Notes under the pieces: model-generated | Told to the model about the DNA's origin: nothing | The model's database searches: none | The model's input: only the letters and a program-made list of their open reading frames with translations | Origin: UBA965 sp046303375 | Lineage (GTDB): Bacteria; Chloroflexota; Chloroflexia; Chloroflexales; Roseiflexaceae | Assembly (NCBI GenBank): GCA_046303375.1 | Contig: JBKCGB010000196.1 | Coordinates: forward strand, 1 to 16,602 | Length of the DNA stretch: 16,602 bases | Direction of reading: 5' to 3' | Part shown: piece by piece, positions 1 to 7,743 of the stretch | How the letters are laid out: each line of letters begins with the position of its first letter | Position numbering within the stretch: position 1 is the stretch's first letter | Position numbers and translations under genes: made by a program

Positions 1-142
1 GCGCCAAAACGCCCGTGCCACCGTGCCATCCCAACTGTTGGTGGTGGCGGGCATTACGCTGGGTGGGGGCAATCTGTGGTTGCACCTTGTCCAGGCCAAC
101 ACCAACAGCTGGGATGGCACGTTGGCACGGGCGTTTTGGCGC
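1..142. repeat. 32-bp near-perfect inverted repeat at left edge
   Basis: Positions 1-32 are the reverse complement of 111-142 with 31 of 32 bases matching; the one mismatch is at the G/T of position 122. The arms are 78 bases apart and both lie in the open frame of the membrane protein gene. The repeat begins exactly at base 1. That suggests a fold-back artefact at a contig end, although a real inverted repeat cannot be excluded. Confidence 0.9.
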
Positions 143-1732
143 GAGGCCTGGAGTATCCACTGGCCGTTGATTGTCGCCACAATCATCATTGCTGGCGCTC
201 ATCTACGCCATGGGCGACAGTTACTAGCACCCGCATATCTGCCGACTACCATGGCCATCGCCTATACCATCGGTGGCGTGATTGTGGGCATCGGTATCGG
301 CAAAGTGGGCGCCTATGCCAACTACTTCCTCGAGTGGTATGCCGGCATGGTCTGGTTGCTGGTCAGCGCCGTGTGTCGCACGCGCCGCCACGCCTTTGCA
401 GTGGTGTTTTTGGCGGTGTGTAGCATTGGTGTGGCACGCTACTATCCGTTGTGGAGTGAGACCTACGCCAAGCCGTACGGCATGATCGAGCAACAGCGCC
501 CGGCGCGTATCGTGATTGGCAGCTACAGCGTCTGGCAAGACTGGCGCCGCGAAGGACAGATCCTCGCCGCCAATGCCGTCACCGCTCAAGACCTCAACGC
601 GCTCATCCATACACACGGCCCGCTGGTGTTCACCGATGTCCCCGGCATTGCTGCCCAAGCCGATGTGACGGCGCCCATGCAAGTCTTTGAGCATCGCATG
701 TTGTATGATGCCGGACTCTGGGATCAACGCCCACTCTTGCGCCAGCTCGCCAATGGCCAAATCCCGCTCATCGTGCTCGACTACTTGGGCAACTGGATGA
801 CGCCCGAGAGCATCAGTATTATCAAAACACGCTACGCCCAGAGTGGATCGCGGGGGAGCTACGACATCTATCAGCCGATTGCCGTCGGTGCCCCGCAGAT
901 GGTCAATCAGCTGCTGGGGGATGCCACCCTGGTCAGTTGCGCTTTGCCACCGCCGCTCAACCGTGCCGCCTACGAGCAGGGCAGCGTGATTCCCGTGCTG
1001 CTCACCTGGGCCAGCACCAGCGACGATACTGCCTCCCACCGTGTGACGGTGGCGTTGCAGGATGCCAATAACACAATCTACGGGCGTATCACACAGCCAC
1101 TCTTTGCGGGCGCCTTGACATTTGCTGATATCGGCACGGGCACCCTACAGCATCTGCATGCGCTGGCGATTCCGGCATCACTTGCAGATGGCAACTACCG
1201 CATCGTCGTGCAGCTTGACGATCGTGCGCCCGTCGTCGTGGCCATGTTCCCTGTGCAACGCGGGAATGGGCGAATCATCGGCGAAGCCGGGGTGTTTGTG
1301 CCGAGTGCCATCATGGATTATGTCAAATCTAATGGTGGATTTGGGCGCTGGGGGGTGCCGTTGATGCCCGCCATGCCCTTTGCAGACATGACGCTGCAAT
1401 GCTGGAGTACTGGATGCGTGGTCGGCACACCCGAGGGCACACTCGCGCCGGCACCGTTGGGGATCTGGCTACGGGGGGCGAGGGCGTTGTTGCCGGCAGC
1501 ATCAGAGTCTTTGAGTTATGAAATGATGCATGCGATTGCCATCGACGAGCGCTGGGGAGGCGATGCCTTTTCACCAAGCGACCGCGCCCGCCGTGAAAAC
1601 GCCACGCTGCTATGGTTGCGCCGCGATGTGTTGCTGCAAATGCAAGACGACCAGGTCGCACTCAGCGATGGCGGGGTGCGTGTGATGCGCCTACCCGGTA
1701 TCCCCTACCGCTGGCCCGACATCGCTCGCTAA
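2..1732 (+). CDS. Membrane glycosyltransferase-like protein, 3' part (5' end missing)
   Basis: The reading frame is open to the left edge, so the true start lies outside the window. A GTG at 23 is available but sits inside an inverted repeat and has no ribosome binding site, so I treat the gene as partial. Counting from that GTG, hydrophobic segments lie at about residues 44-60, 73-93, 102-118 and 123-140, followed by a long soluble part to residue 569. The motif KVGAYANYFLE (about 94-104) resembles the last membrane part of GT39/PMT-type or related lipid-linked sugar transferases; this family call is from memory and uncertain. A segment at about 423-450 (VFVPSAIMDYVKSNGGFGRW then GVPL) resembles the repeat of the secreted protein at 13292-14458. 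The gene converges on the polysaccharide operon at 1789-4376, which fits a cell-envelope role. The catalytic N-terminal part is not in the window. Confidence 0.6.
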   Translation, partial: RQNARATVPSQLLVVAGITLGGGNLWLHLVQANTNSWDGTLARAFWREAWSIHWPLIVATIIIAGAHLRHGRQLLAPAYLPTTMAIAYTIGGVIVGIGIGKVGAYANYFLEWYAGMVWLLVSAVCRTRRHAFAVVFLAVCSIGVARYYPLWSETYAKPYGMIEQQRPARIVIGSYSVWQDWRREGQILAANAVTAQDLNALIHTHGPLVFTDVPGIAAQADVTAPMQVFEHRMLYDAGLWDQRPLLRQLANGQIPLIVLDYLGNWMTPESISIIKTRYAQSGSRGSYDIYQPIAVGAPQMVNQLLGDATLVSCALPPPLNRAAYEQGSVIPVLLTWASTSDDTASHRVTVALQDANNTIYGRITQPLFAGALTFADIGTGTLQHLHALAIPASLADGNYRIVVQLDDRAPVVVAMFPVQRGNGRIIGEAGVFVPSAIMDYVKSNGGFGRWGVPLMPAMPFADMTLQCWSTGCVVGTPEGTLAPAPLGIWLRGARALLPAASESLSYEMMHAIAIDERWGGDAFSPSDRARRENATLLWLRRDVLLQMQDDQVALSDGGVRVMRLPGIPYRWPDIAR

Positions 1733-1738
1733 CACGAA

Positions 1739-1764
1739 CTCCCGTCAGCACATGCTGACGAGAG
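1739..1764. terminator. Hairpin between convergent genes, no T tract
   Basis: CGTCAGCA (1743-1750) and TGCTGACG (1753-1760) form an 8-bp stem, extended after one mismatch by CTC (1739-1741) with GAG (1762-1764). It starts six bases after the stop of the upstream gene and lies before the end of the minus-strand operon, so it could serve both. No T run follows on either strand, so it is only a candidate terminator. Confidence 0.45.
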
Positions 1765-1788
1765 CTCTGGTGGTACCTGGGGAGAATG

Positions 1789-2577
1789 TTAGGCGCGTGG
1801 GTCGTCGAGGTTGGTGTAGGCTCCTTGGATAGCGAGATAGCGCACACGCACAATATCGCGCAGGTTGCGCATGGCATCACGGATGGGGTCGACTTTGGTT
1901 TCGACGCCGTAGTGCCACAGCACAGGGAGCTCGATGACGCGGTAGCCACGTTTGACTGCCAAAAAGATGATTTCGACATCGAATGCAGTCACGGCCGCCC
2001 CTTGGATGACAGGCGCATCATCACCGTAGATACGGGCACGGCGAAAGAGGTCGTGTGCCACCGCATTGCGAAACGCTTTGAAGCCACATTGGGTGTCGTG
2101 GAAGTTGCCCACCACCAGCATACGTACCAACAAATTAAAGACACGCCCCATCAGATGGCGATGAAACGGCTCACCTTCGCGGCGGGCACCCTGCCCCTCA
2201 CGCGAGCCGATGACGACATCGGCGTGCTGGGTAGCAAACAACGGCAGCATGCGGTCCCATTCATCGATGGGCACGGCCAAATCCGCATCACACAAGAGCA
2301 CGTACGTGCCACGGGCAGCTAATGCGCCAGCCCGCACCGCAAACCCTTTGCCACGATGGTCGAGTGACAAGAGTCGGACCTGCGGCCACGATGCGGCCAC
2401 TTGTTGCACAATCTGGGCGGTCGCATCCGCGCTACCGTCATCGGCCACCAGCACTTCTACATCGAGCTGCGTGCGTGTCACATAGTCGCGAATGGCTTGC
2501 AGGGTGGCTGGTAAACGCAACTGCTCATTGTAGGCAGGAATCACAATGGACAACAGTGGTTGAGTGGTAGTAGTCAT
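1789..2577 (-). CDS. GT2 glycosyltransferase, ALG5/DPM1-like (polyprenyl-phosphate sugar transferase)
   Basis: This 262-residue GT-A fold glycosyltransferase has the nucleotide-sugar motifs in order: IPAYNE (13-18), VADDGSAD (44-51), DHRGKG (73-78) and the metal-binding DADL (97-100), followed by QCGFKAFR further on. This pattern and length fit the family that transfers glucose or mannose from UDP- or GDP-sugar to a polyprenyl phosphate (dolichyl-phosphate glucosyl- or mannosyltransferase-like). I see no C-terminal membrane helices, as in ALG5-like soluble catalytic domains. The start ATG overlaps the stop of the upstream glycosyltransferase (ATGA, 2574-2577), so translation is probably coupled. 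It is the last gene of a three-gene polysaccharide operon. Family membership is secure, but the sugar and acceptor are not determinable. Confidence 0.88.
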   Translation of the reverse strand: MTTTTQPLLSIVIPAYNEQLRLPATLQAIRDYVTRTQLDVEVLVADDGSADATAQIVQQVAASWPQVRLLSLDHRGKGFAVRAGALAARGTYVLLCDADLAVPIDEWDRMLPLFATQHADVVIGSREGQGARREGEPFHRHLMGRVFNLLVRMLVVGNFHDTQCGFKAFRNAVAHDLFRRARIYGDDAPVIQGAAVTAFDVEIIFLAVKRGYRVIELPVLWHYGVETKVDPIRDAMRNLRDIVRVRYLAIQGAYTNLDDPRA

Positions 2578-3530
2578 AGCGATATCTCATTTCCCGTCGC
2601 AAGCATCAACATTGTTTCATCGACCTGTAGTGGAATGTGTCTACGCTTTGCCAAAAACCGTCCTAAGTGCCACCAAGCCACAAGCTGACCTCGGAGCCGG
2701 GCTCGGGCTGCAGTACCACGAATATGGCGAAGTGCATCAAGCATAATCCACAGTTGACGCCCAATCATGCGCCAGCCGTGGCGCCATACCACCGCAGTGG
2801 GCATGTTTTTGAGCCATACCAATGGAAAATTACGCCCACAATAGTAACTCGCAAGCACCCCACCGCCCGTGGCACTCAAGCGATGATACACAATAGCAGT
2901 GGGCACAAACAGCGTGCGCATGCCATGTAACCGGGCACGCAAATTGAGATCAACGTCTTCACAGTACATGACCAAATCTGGGTCAAAGACTGCGCCATTC
3001 ACTGCCAGTTGTTGCAATGCGCGCCGCCGATAGGCGGCAGCACCGGCACACGGTCCGAATACTTCTCGTTGCACCGTATATGCGGGTGCATCCATTTGCC
3101 ACACCCCCCAGCTCCCCGGCACCCCATCGACCGTGTAGTAATCGCCCGCAGAATGGATGACGCTACGCCGGTCAAAGAGCATCAATTTGCTCGCCGCAAA
3201 CGCATATTCTGGATGCGCTTCCAGGGCTCCAATCAATGTCTCAATCCATGTCGGTATGGCTTCGGTGTCGTTGTTGAGTAACACCACATATTCGCCATCA
3301 GTCGCAGCAATTCCCGTATTACAGGCGGCCACAAATCCACTATTTTTGGGCATGACAATCAGATTGACCTGCGGATAATGCTGGCGCACATATGCCACAG
3401 AATCGTCAGATGAGCAATCATCGACCACAGTGATGCGCACATCCATATGGCGGGTTTGTACAGCGAGTGCTGCCAAACAAATCTCAAGATGCGCTCGCCC
3501 ATTGTAATTGGGCACTATCACATCAATCAT
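2574..3530 (-). CDS. GT2 family glycosyltransferase (rhamnosyltransferase-like)
   Basis: This 318-residue family 2 glycosyltransferase has VPNYNG (6-11), VVDDCSSDDS (35-44), the DXD-type metal site NNDTE (86-90) and the acceptor-side EDVDLNLR (191-198), a typical arrangement in WbbL-like enzymes that add rhamnose to surface polysaccharides. The C-terminal hundred residues are basic and partly amphipathic, suggesting membrane association. It begins nine bases after the RmlD-like reductase gene and overlaps the next glycosyltransferase by four bases, so the three genes form one operon. The RmlD-like neighbour makes a deoxysugar donor plausible, but the substrate is an inference. Confidence 0.88.
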   Translation of the reverse strand: MIDVIVPNYNGRAHLEICLAALAVQTRHMDVRITVVDDCSSDDSVAYVRQHYPQVNLIVMPKNSGFVAACNTGIAATDGEYVVLLNNDTEAIPTWIETLIGALEAHPEYAFAASKLMLFDRRSVIHSAGDYYTVDGVPGSWGVWQMDAPAYTVQREVFGPCAGAAAYRRRALQQLAVNGAVFDPDLVMYCEDVDLNLRARLHGMRTLFVPTAIVYHRLSATGGGVLASYYCGRNFPLVWLKNMPTAVVWRHGWRMIGRQLWIMLDALRHIRGTAARARLRGQLVAWWHLGRFLAKRRHIPLQVDETMLMLATGNEISL

Positions 3531-3539
3531 CGTCTTCCC

Positions 3540-4376
3540 TCAGTCTTGACCAATTACTGCGGCACGCACTGCATCCTGCCAGGGTCGCAACACAATCCCC
3601 ATGGCAGTCCCCACATAATTGGCCAGTGGCGTGTATGCCGGGACACGCCCAGGGCGTGGGTACTCGGCCAGAGCAATGGGTTCGAGTGTCACCCCACGTA
3701 TTCCAGCCGCATCGAGGGTTGCGTGTGCTAATTCGAGCCGTGAACATGCCCCTTGATTGACCAAGTGGTATGTCCCATACGCATCTGTTTGGAGCAACTG
3801 GTGCAGTGCCACCGCCACATCACCTGCATGGGTGGGCGAGCCAATCTCATCGTGCACCATACGAATATGCGTGCGTTCTTGGGCAAGGCGCAGCACCGTA
3901 CGTACAAAGTTACGCTCGCCACCAAACAACCATGCCACACGCACCACGTACAAACGATCGAGGAGCTCACGCGCAGCCTGTTCACCCGCATATTTCGAAC
4001 GCGCATACGGATTAATCGGATTGGCCACATCGTATTCGCCATACGGCACGGTTGCAGTTCCATCAAAGACTTCGTTGGTACTAATCACGACCGCACGTGC
4101 ATGACATGTCCGTGCAGCTTGCGCCACCCAACGCGTCCCAAGTGCATTGACGCGATAGGCAGCATCTGGATCACGGGCACAGCCGTCGACATTGGTCATC
4201 GCCGCAGTATGTACGATAACAGCCGGCCGATGGCTGGCGATGATATTGGCACTGTGTGGCTGTGTGAGCTCAATATCGGCATGTCCGAGTGGAATCACGT
4301 GATGATGTTGCGCTTGAAAATGTGCCACGACCGCCTTACCCAGCTGACCATTGGCACCTGTCACCACAATACGCAT
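3540..4376 (-). CDS. dTDP-4-dehydrorhamnose reductase-like NAD(P)-dependent sugar reductase
   Basis: This 278-residue extended SDR of the RmlD family has the nucleotide-binding TGANGQLG (6-13), the AAMTNVD segment (58-64) typical of RmlD, and the catalytic YARSK (Tyr124, Lys128). RmlD reduces dTDP-4-dehydro-L-rhamnose to dTDP-L-rhamnose. The usual STDYVFDG active-site stretch reads STNEVFDG here (99-106), so the Asp and Tyr are replaced; such variants are common among RmlD-like proteins and make the exact substrate uncertain. The other rhamnose genes (rmlA, rmlB, rmlC) are not nearby. It is first in an operon with two glycosyltransferases and is transcribed divergently from the dipeptidase. 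The Shine-Dalgarno upstream is weak (GGGGA). Confidence 0.85.
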   Translation of the reverse strand: MRIVVTGANGQLGKAVVAHFQAQHHHVIPLGHADIELTQPHSANIIASHRPAVIVHTAAMTNVDGCARDPDAAYRVNALGTRWVAQAARTCHARAVVISTNEVFDGTATVPYGEYDVANPINPYARSKYAGEQAARELLDRLYVVRVAWLFGGERNFVRTVLRLAQERTHIRMVHDEIGSPTHAGDVAVALHQLLQTDAYGTYHLVNQGACSRLELAHATLDAAGIRGVTLEPIALAEYPRPGRVPAYTPLANYVGTAMGIVLRPWQDAVRAAVIGQD

Positions 4377-4503
4377 GGCGTCCCCGTATCAATCAGGTTG
4401 TACTGCTATGGTAGAACATCACTCCAATGCCGTCAACACTGACCCCTATGATAAGATACCCTCATGCACTTGTTTCATCATGTTGTGCCACAAAGGAGTC
4501 GCC
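4377..4503. promoter_or_regulatory. Divergent intergenic region with possible -10 (TATGATAAGAT)
   Basis: This 127-base gap separates two divergent genes, so both need promoters here. TATGAT at 4447-4452, or TAAGAT at 4452-4457, is a plausible -10 for the dipeptidase, but no clear -35 precedes either. The dipeptidase Shine-Dalgarno AAAGGAG is at 4492-4498. I see no convincing promoter for the minus-strand operon. Confidence 0.35.
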
Positions 4504-5871
4504 ATGAATACCGCTGCCCTGCAATCACAAATCGATGCCTATATTGATGCCAATCTAGAGCGCTTTATTGCCATGCTCGGCGAGTTGTGTGCCATCCCCA
4601 GTGTCGCAGCCCAAGGGCACGGTATTGCGCCATGTGCACAACGAGTGGCCGAATTACTCGATGAGGTCGGCGTACCTGCCACGATTATGCCAACTGCCGG
4701 CAATCCCGTGGTCTACGCAGCAAGTGCTACGACCAACGCTCAGACATTGTTGTGCTACAACCACTACGATGTGCAACCTGCTGAGCCATTTGAGCTGTGG
4801 CATACTCCACCTTTTGAGATGACACGGCGCGACAACATGCTGTTTGCGCGGGGCGTCGCTGACGACAAGGGCGAGTTGGTCAGCCGCATTGCAGCCATTG
4901 CTGCCGTCCAAGCGATGATGGGGAAACTCCCCGTGAACGTGAAATTTCTGGTGGAAGGCGAAGAAGAAATCGCCAGCCCCAATCTGGCTCCGTTTGTGCG
5001 CGCCAACCGCGAACTCCTCAAAGCAGATGCATGCGTCTGGGAGTTCGGCACCCACAACAGCGACGGCGAGCCAGTCAGCTACCTAGGGTTGCGCGGTATC
5101 TGCTACCTCGAACTTTCTGTCGAAACCGCCAAAATCGATGCCCACTCAGGGATTGGTGGCTCGATTCTGCCCAATGCAGCCTGGCGCTTGGTGTGGGCAC
5201 TCAACACGCTCAAAGATCACGATGAAAAAATCCAGCTGCCGAATTTTTATGAAAACGTCATCGCACCAACCGCACGTGATATGGAGTTGCTCGCCGCCCT
5301 GCCCGACAATGACGAAGAGCTGCAAGAACTCTTTGGCAACCGCCACTTTTTGCGCAACGCCAAAGGAGTCGAGCTCCGCCGTCGTGAAGTGTTTGAGCCG
5401 ACATGCACGATTTGTGGCATCGGCAGTGGATATCAAGGTGTGGGTCAGAAAACCGTGTTACCCGCGCAGGCATTCGCCAAAGTCGATTTTCGGCTCGTGC
5501 CCAACCAAACTCCCGAAGAAGTCGTCACCAAGCTCCGTGCACATCTCGATGCACATGGGTTTAGCGATGTCAATATCACCGTGATTGGGGCTGGTCGCCC
5601 AGCACGCACCGACCCCGACCATCCGTTGGTTCACACATTGACCGATGCCTCCCGCGCCGTCTATGGGCGTGCACCGCATCTGTGGCCGATGTCAGGTGGT
5701 TCTGGGCCAAACTACCTCTTTGCACATGAAATCGGTGCACCCATCATCACAATTGGGATCGGCTATGCTGGCTCACGCATCCATGCCCCCAACGAAAACA
5801 TCCGCATCAGTGATTTTCGCAACGGTATCCGCATGATGGCAGCCACCATGCTCCGCCTTGGCAATGGGTAA
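4504..5871 (+). CDS. M20 family metallo-dipeptidase
   Basis: This 455-residue zinc peptidase of the M20/ArgE-DapE-carnosinase family hydrolyses dipeptides or N-acyl amino acids in the cytoplasm. Metal-site motifs are in the expected order: NHYDVQP (His87, Asp89), GVADDKGE (bridging Asp at 120/121), EGEEE (151-155, with the catalytic base and a metal Glu), and the late SRIHAPNE motif whose His completes the second metal site. SGGSGPNYLF precedes it. The dimerisation domain lies between the two halves of the catalytic domain. I chose ATG 4504 because AAAGGAG sits five bases upstream; an in-frame ATG at 4351 has no such site and would run into the divergent gene. Length is normal for the family. 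Substrate unknown. Confidence 0.92.
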   Translation: MNTAALQSQIDAYIDANLERFIAMLGELCAIPSVAAQGHGIAPCAQRVAELLDEVGVPATIMPTAGNPVVYAASATTNAQTLLCYNHYDVQPAEPFELWHTPPFEMTRRDNMLFARGVADDKGELVSRIAAIAAVQAMMGKLPVNVKFLVEGEEEIASPNLAPFVRANRELLKADACVWEFGTHNSDGEPVSYLGLRGICYLELSVETAKIDAHSGIGGSILPNAAWRLVWALNTLKDHDEKIQLPNFYENVIAPTARDMELLAALPDNDEELQELFGNRHFLRNAKGVELRRREVFEPTCTICGIGSGYQGVGQKTVLPAQAFAKVDFRLVPNQTPEEVVTKLRAHLDAHGFSDVNITVIGAGRPARTDPDHPLVHTLTDASRAVYGRAPHLWPMSGGSGPNYLFAHEIGAPIITIGIGYAGSRIHAPNENIRISDFRNGIRMMAATMLRLGNG

Positions 5872-5912
5872 ATCACCACTGTACGATACGTGTCTGACAG
5901 CTATAGAAATTG

Positions 5913-5943
5913 TTGCAACGATGTCTAAAAATCGTGCTATAAT
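5913..5943 (+). promoter_or_regulatory. Extended -10 promoter for the RRM gene
   Basis: A consensus TATAAT (5938-5943) is preceded by TGC, giving the extended -10 TGCTATAAT. TTGCAA (5913-5918) is a possible -35 at a long 19-base spacing. Transcription would start near 5950, giving a leader of about 200 bases. It is the best -10 match I found in the window. Confidence 0.7.
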
Positions 5944-5949
5944 GAGGTG

Positions 5950-6154
5950 CGTCAATTAGACGTATAGGACTGTGACACGCATCTGTGAAGACCCACCTTC
6001 CGCCACCTGACATGGTAGCACCCGGCAGGATGTGAGTTTTGGTTCAATACGGGGTATGGTCAGGCTGTGGGGTAAGACCAACGGGATTGGCGAAGGGTTG
6101 TTTTATGCGAGGGATGCCTCGTGACTGTCTATGGTGGACAGAGGAGTGAAGCGA
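5950..6154 (+). promoter_or_regulatory. Long structured 5' leader of the RRM gene
   Basis: About 200 non-coding bases lie between the promoter and the RRM start. They hold several small stems: CGTC/GACG (5950-5962), CGAGG/CCTCG (6108-6121) and CTGTC/GACAG (6125-6141), the last ending on the first base of the Shine-Dalgarno (6141-6146). Three further pairings are mutually exclusive: CCACCTGAC (6003-6011) with GTCAGG plus TGG (6059-6070), TGGTC (6057-6061) with GACCA (6076-6080), and CCAA (6078-6081) with TTGG (6087-6090). I do not recognise a known riboswitch. Autoregulation or temperature-dependent control is possible but unproven. Confidence 0.45.
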
Positions 6155-6442
6155 ATGCGTGTGAAGTTGTTTGTCGGTAATTTGCCATGGCGCATGGCCA
6201 AAGAAGATCTGATCGAGACATTTAGCCAGTATGGTGATGTTGTCGATGCGCGGGTTGTGGTCGACCGTGATACGCAGCGATCACGGGGTTTCGGGTTTGT
6301 GGAAATGGACGTTGACAACGCCGCCAGCGTCATCGAGGCCACCAATGGACTCGAAGTATTCGGTCGCCCGTTGCGCGTCAACGAGTCAGACGAAAAGCCA
6401 GGTCTCGATCGCCCACGTCAATCACGTGGTGATCGCTACTAA
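6155..6442 (+). CDS. RRM-domain RNA-binding protein
   Basis: This 95-residue protein is a single RNA recognition motif. RNP2 is LFVGNL (5-10) and RNP1 is RGFGFVEM (44-51), with the aromatic residues that stack on RNA present. The domain ends near residue 76 and is followed by a short charged tail (DRPRQSRGDRY) like the Arg/Gly-rich tails of bacterial Rbp proteins. Such proteins bind single-stranded RNA and in cyanobacteria are often cold-induced. I chose ATG 6155 because GAGGAG (6141-6146) lies eight bases upstream; the in-frame ATG at 6131 has no such site and falls inside a stem. The gene has its own promoter and terminator and is monocistronic. The RNA target is unknown. Confidence 0.93.
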   Translation: MRVKLFVGNLPWRMAKEDLIETFSQYGDVVDARVVVDRDTQRSRGFGFVEMDVDNAASVIEATNGLEVFGRPLRVNESDEKPGLDRPRQSRGDRY

Positions 6443-6458
6443 CGCACGCTCGTTCGTA

Positions 6459-6504
6459 CGCCGTAGCACAGCATGGGTGCGCTGTGCTACGGCGTTTTAT
6501 ATTT
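6459..6504 (+). terminator. Intrinsic terminator of the RRM gene
   Basis: A perfect 14-bp stem, CGCCGTAGCACAGC (6459-6472) with GCTGTGCTACGGCG (6481-6494), has an 8-base loop and is followed by TTTTATATTT (6495-6504). This is a classical intrinsic terminator, 16 bases after the RRM stop codon. It ends only 25 bases before the aldo/keto reductase start, so that gene depends on readthrough or a promoter hidden in the terminator region. Confidence 0.93.
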
Positions 6505-6529
6505 GCTGACATGAGAAGGGAGTCTGCGT

Positions 6530-7540
6530 ATGCACACCACACGCCTCGGTCGCACTGGATTACACGTAAGCACCGTATGTCTCGGCACCATGACATTCGG
6601 CAACCAAGCTGATGAGCCCACATCACATGCCATTCTCGATGTGGCACTCACTCACGGTGTGACCTTTATCGACACCGCCGATGTCTACCCACTCGGCGGC
6701 GACTTCAGCAGTGTCGGTCGCACCGAACAGATTATCGGCACGTGGCTCAAGGCACGTGGCAACCGACACGACATCGTGCTTGCGACCAAATGCCGCGGTG
6801 CCATGGCGCCGGGCTCCAACAATGAGGGGCTCTCACGCCGTCACATCATGGCCGCCTGTGATGCCAGCCTCAAACGCCTCGGCACCGACTACATCGACCT
6901 CTACCAGGTGCATGCCCCTGACCCTGAAACACCTATTGCCGAAACACTCGATGCGCTGACTGACCTCGTACGCGCAGGCAAAGTACGCTACATTGGCTGC
7001 TCCAACTTTGCTGCTTGGCAAATCATGCAAGCATTGTGGACAAGTGATACGCACAACTTGCAACACTTTGTGTCACTCCAACCACGATACAACCTGCTTT
7101 TCCGTATGATCGAGGACGAAATTCTGCCTGTGGCACGCCAATATGGCTTGGGCGTCATCCCCTATAACCCGCTTGCTGGTGGTATGCTGACTGGTCGCTA
7201 CATCGACCAACGCATCGTACAACCAGGCACACGCTTCACCCTCAATACCAGCGGCGAGCTCTATCGCAAACGCTACTGGAACGACGTGGTACACGACATT
7301 GTCGCCGAGCTCCACAGCTACTTCACCGCTCGGGGCGTATCACTGACGCATGCCGCCTTGGCGTGGGTCCGTGCCCAGCCCGGCATCACATCACCCATTA
7401 TTGGCGCTAGTCGCCCCACCCAGCTTGCAGAATCACTGGCAGGGCTCGATGTGGTGCTCGATGCTGAGGCCATAGCCAAATGCAACGACGCATGGTTTGA
7501 GCTCCCCAAAGAACGCGATCTCAGCGTGGCGCGCAGGTAA
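6530..7540 (+). CDS. Aldo/keto reductase
   Basis: This 336-residue NADPH-type aldo/keto reductase has a (beta/alpha)8 barrel, and the catalytic tetrad is complete: Asp48 and Tyr53 in FIDTADVYPLGG, Lys87 in LATKC and His128 in YQVHAPD. The late IIGASRPTQL segment is the usual nucleotide-phosphate binding stretch. These enzymes reduce aldehydes, ketones or sugar carbonyls; the substrate cannot be told. The start ATG has AAGGGAG (6516-6522) seven bases upstream. It stands alone between the RRM terminator and its own hairpin and converges on the six-gene oxidoreductase operon. I see no clear separate promoter in the 25 bases after the upstream terminator. Confidence 0.93.
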   Translation: MHTTRLGRTGLHVSTVCLGTMTFGNQADEPTSHAILDVALTHGVTFIDTADVYPLGGDFSSVGRTEQIIGTWLKARGNRHDIVLATKCRGAMAPGSNNEGLSRRHIMAACDASLKRLGTDYIDLYQVHAPDPETPIAETLDALTDLVRAGKVRYIGCSNFAAWQIMQALWTSDTHNLQHFVSLQPRYNLLFRMIEDEILPVARQYGLGVIPYNPLAGGMLTGRYIDQRIVQPGTRFTLNTSGELYRKRYWNDVVHDIVAELHSYFTARGVSLTHAALAWVRAQPGITSPIIGASRPTQLAESLAGLDVVLDAEAIAKCNDAWFELPKERDLSVARR

Positions 7541-7546
7541 TATGAC

Positions 7547-7582
7547 CACCGCAGGGGCAGCAACTATGCTCCCCCTGCGGTG
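7547..7582 (+). terminator. Hairpin after the aldo/keto reductase
   Basis: CACCGCAGGGG (7547-7557) pairs with CCCCTGCGGTG (7572-7582), and AGCA/TGCT extends the stem inward after a bulge. It begins seven bases after the stop codon. The nearest T-rich stretch is about 20 bases further on (near 7600-7617), so it is a good but not textbook terminator. Confidence 0.65.
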
Positions 7583-7743
7583 ATTATGACCAACTTTCTG
7601 CGTTTTTTCTCTTTTACACATAAAACCACGCACATGATGACGTGTTATGCAATACTTGCATTCGGCAGATGTATTGCGCAACTGCGGTCCAAAACGCAGG
7701 GACACGCGCATTGCATCCTCGCATCTGGGCGCGTATCAGCATT
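7583..7743. other. Intergenic stretch between convergent genes
   Basis: No supported gene lies here. There is a T-rich run near 7600-7617, a 7-bp inverted repeat GCAATAC (7649-7655) / GTATTGC (7671-7677) and a stem CTGCG (7682-7686) / CGCAG (7695-7699). The last two could end the minus-strand operon, but neither has a T tract in that direction. Confidence 0.5.

Noticed and set aside
224..1039. 271-residue minus-strand reading frame
   Set aside because: Antisense to the membrane protein gene, has no recognisable domain and no ribosome binding site; GC-rich codon use keeps the opposite frame open.
1786..2322. 178-residue plus-strand reading frame
   Set aside because: Antisense to the well-supported ALG5-like glycosyltransferase with all its motifs.
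5950..6154. Known riboswitch such as c-di-GMP, c-di-AMP or preQ1
   Set aside because: I could not find the conserved core of any of these classes; only generic stems are visible.
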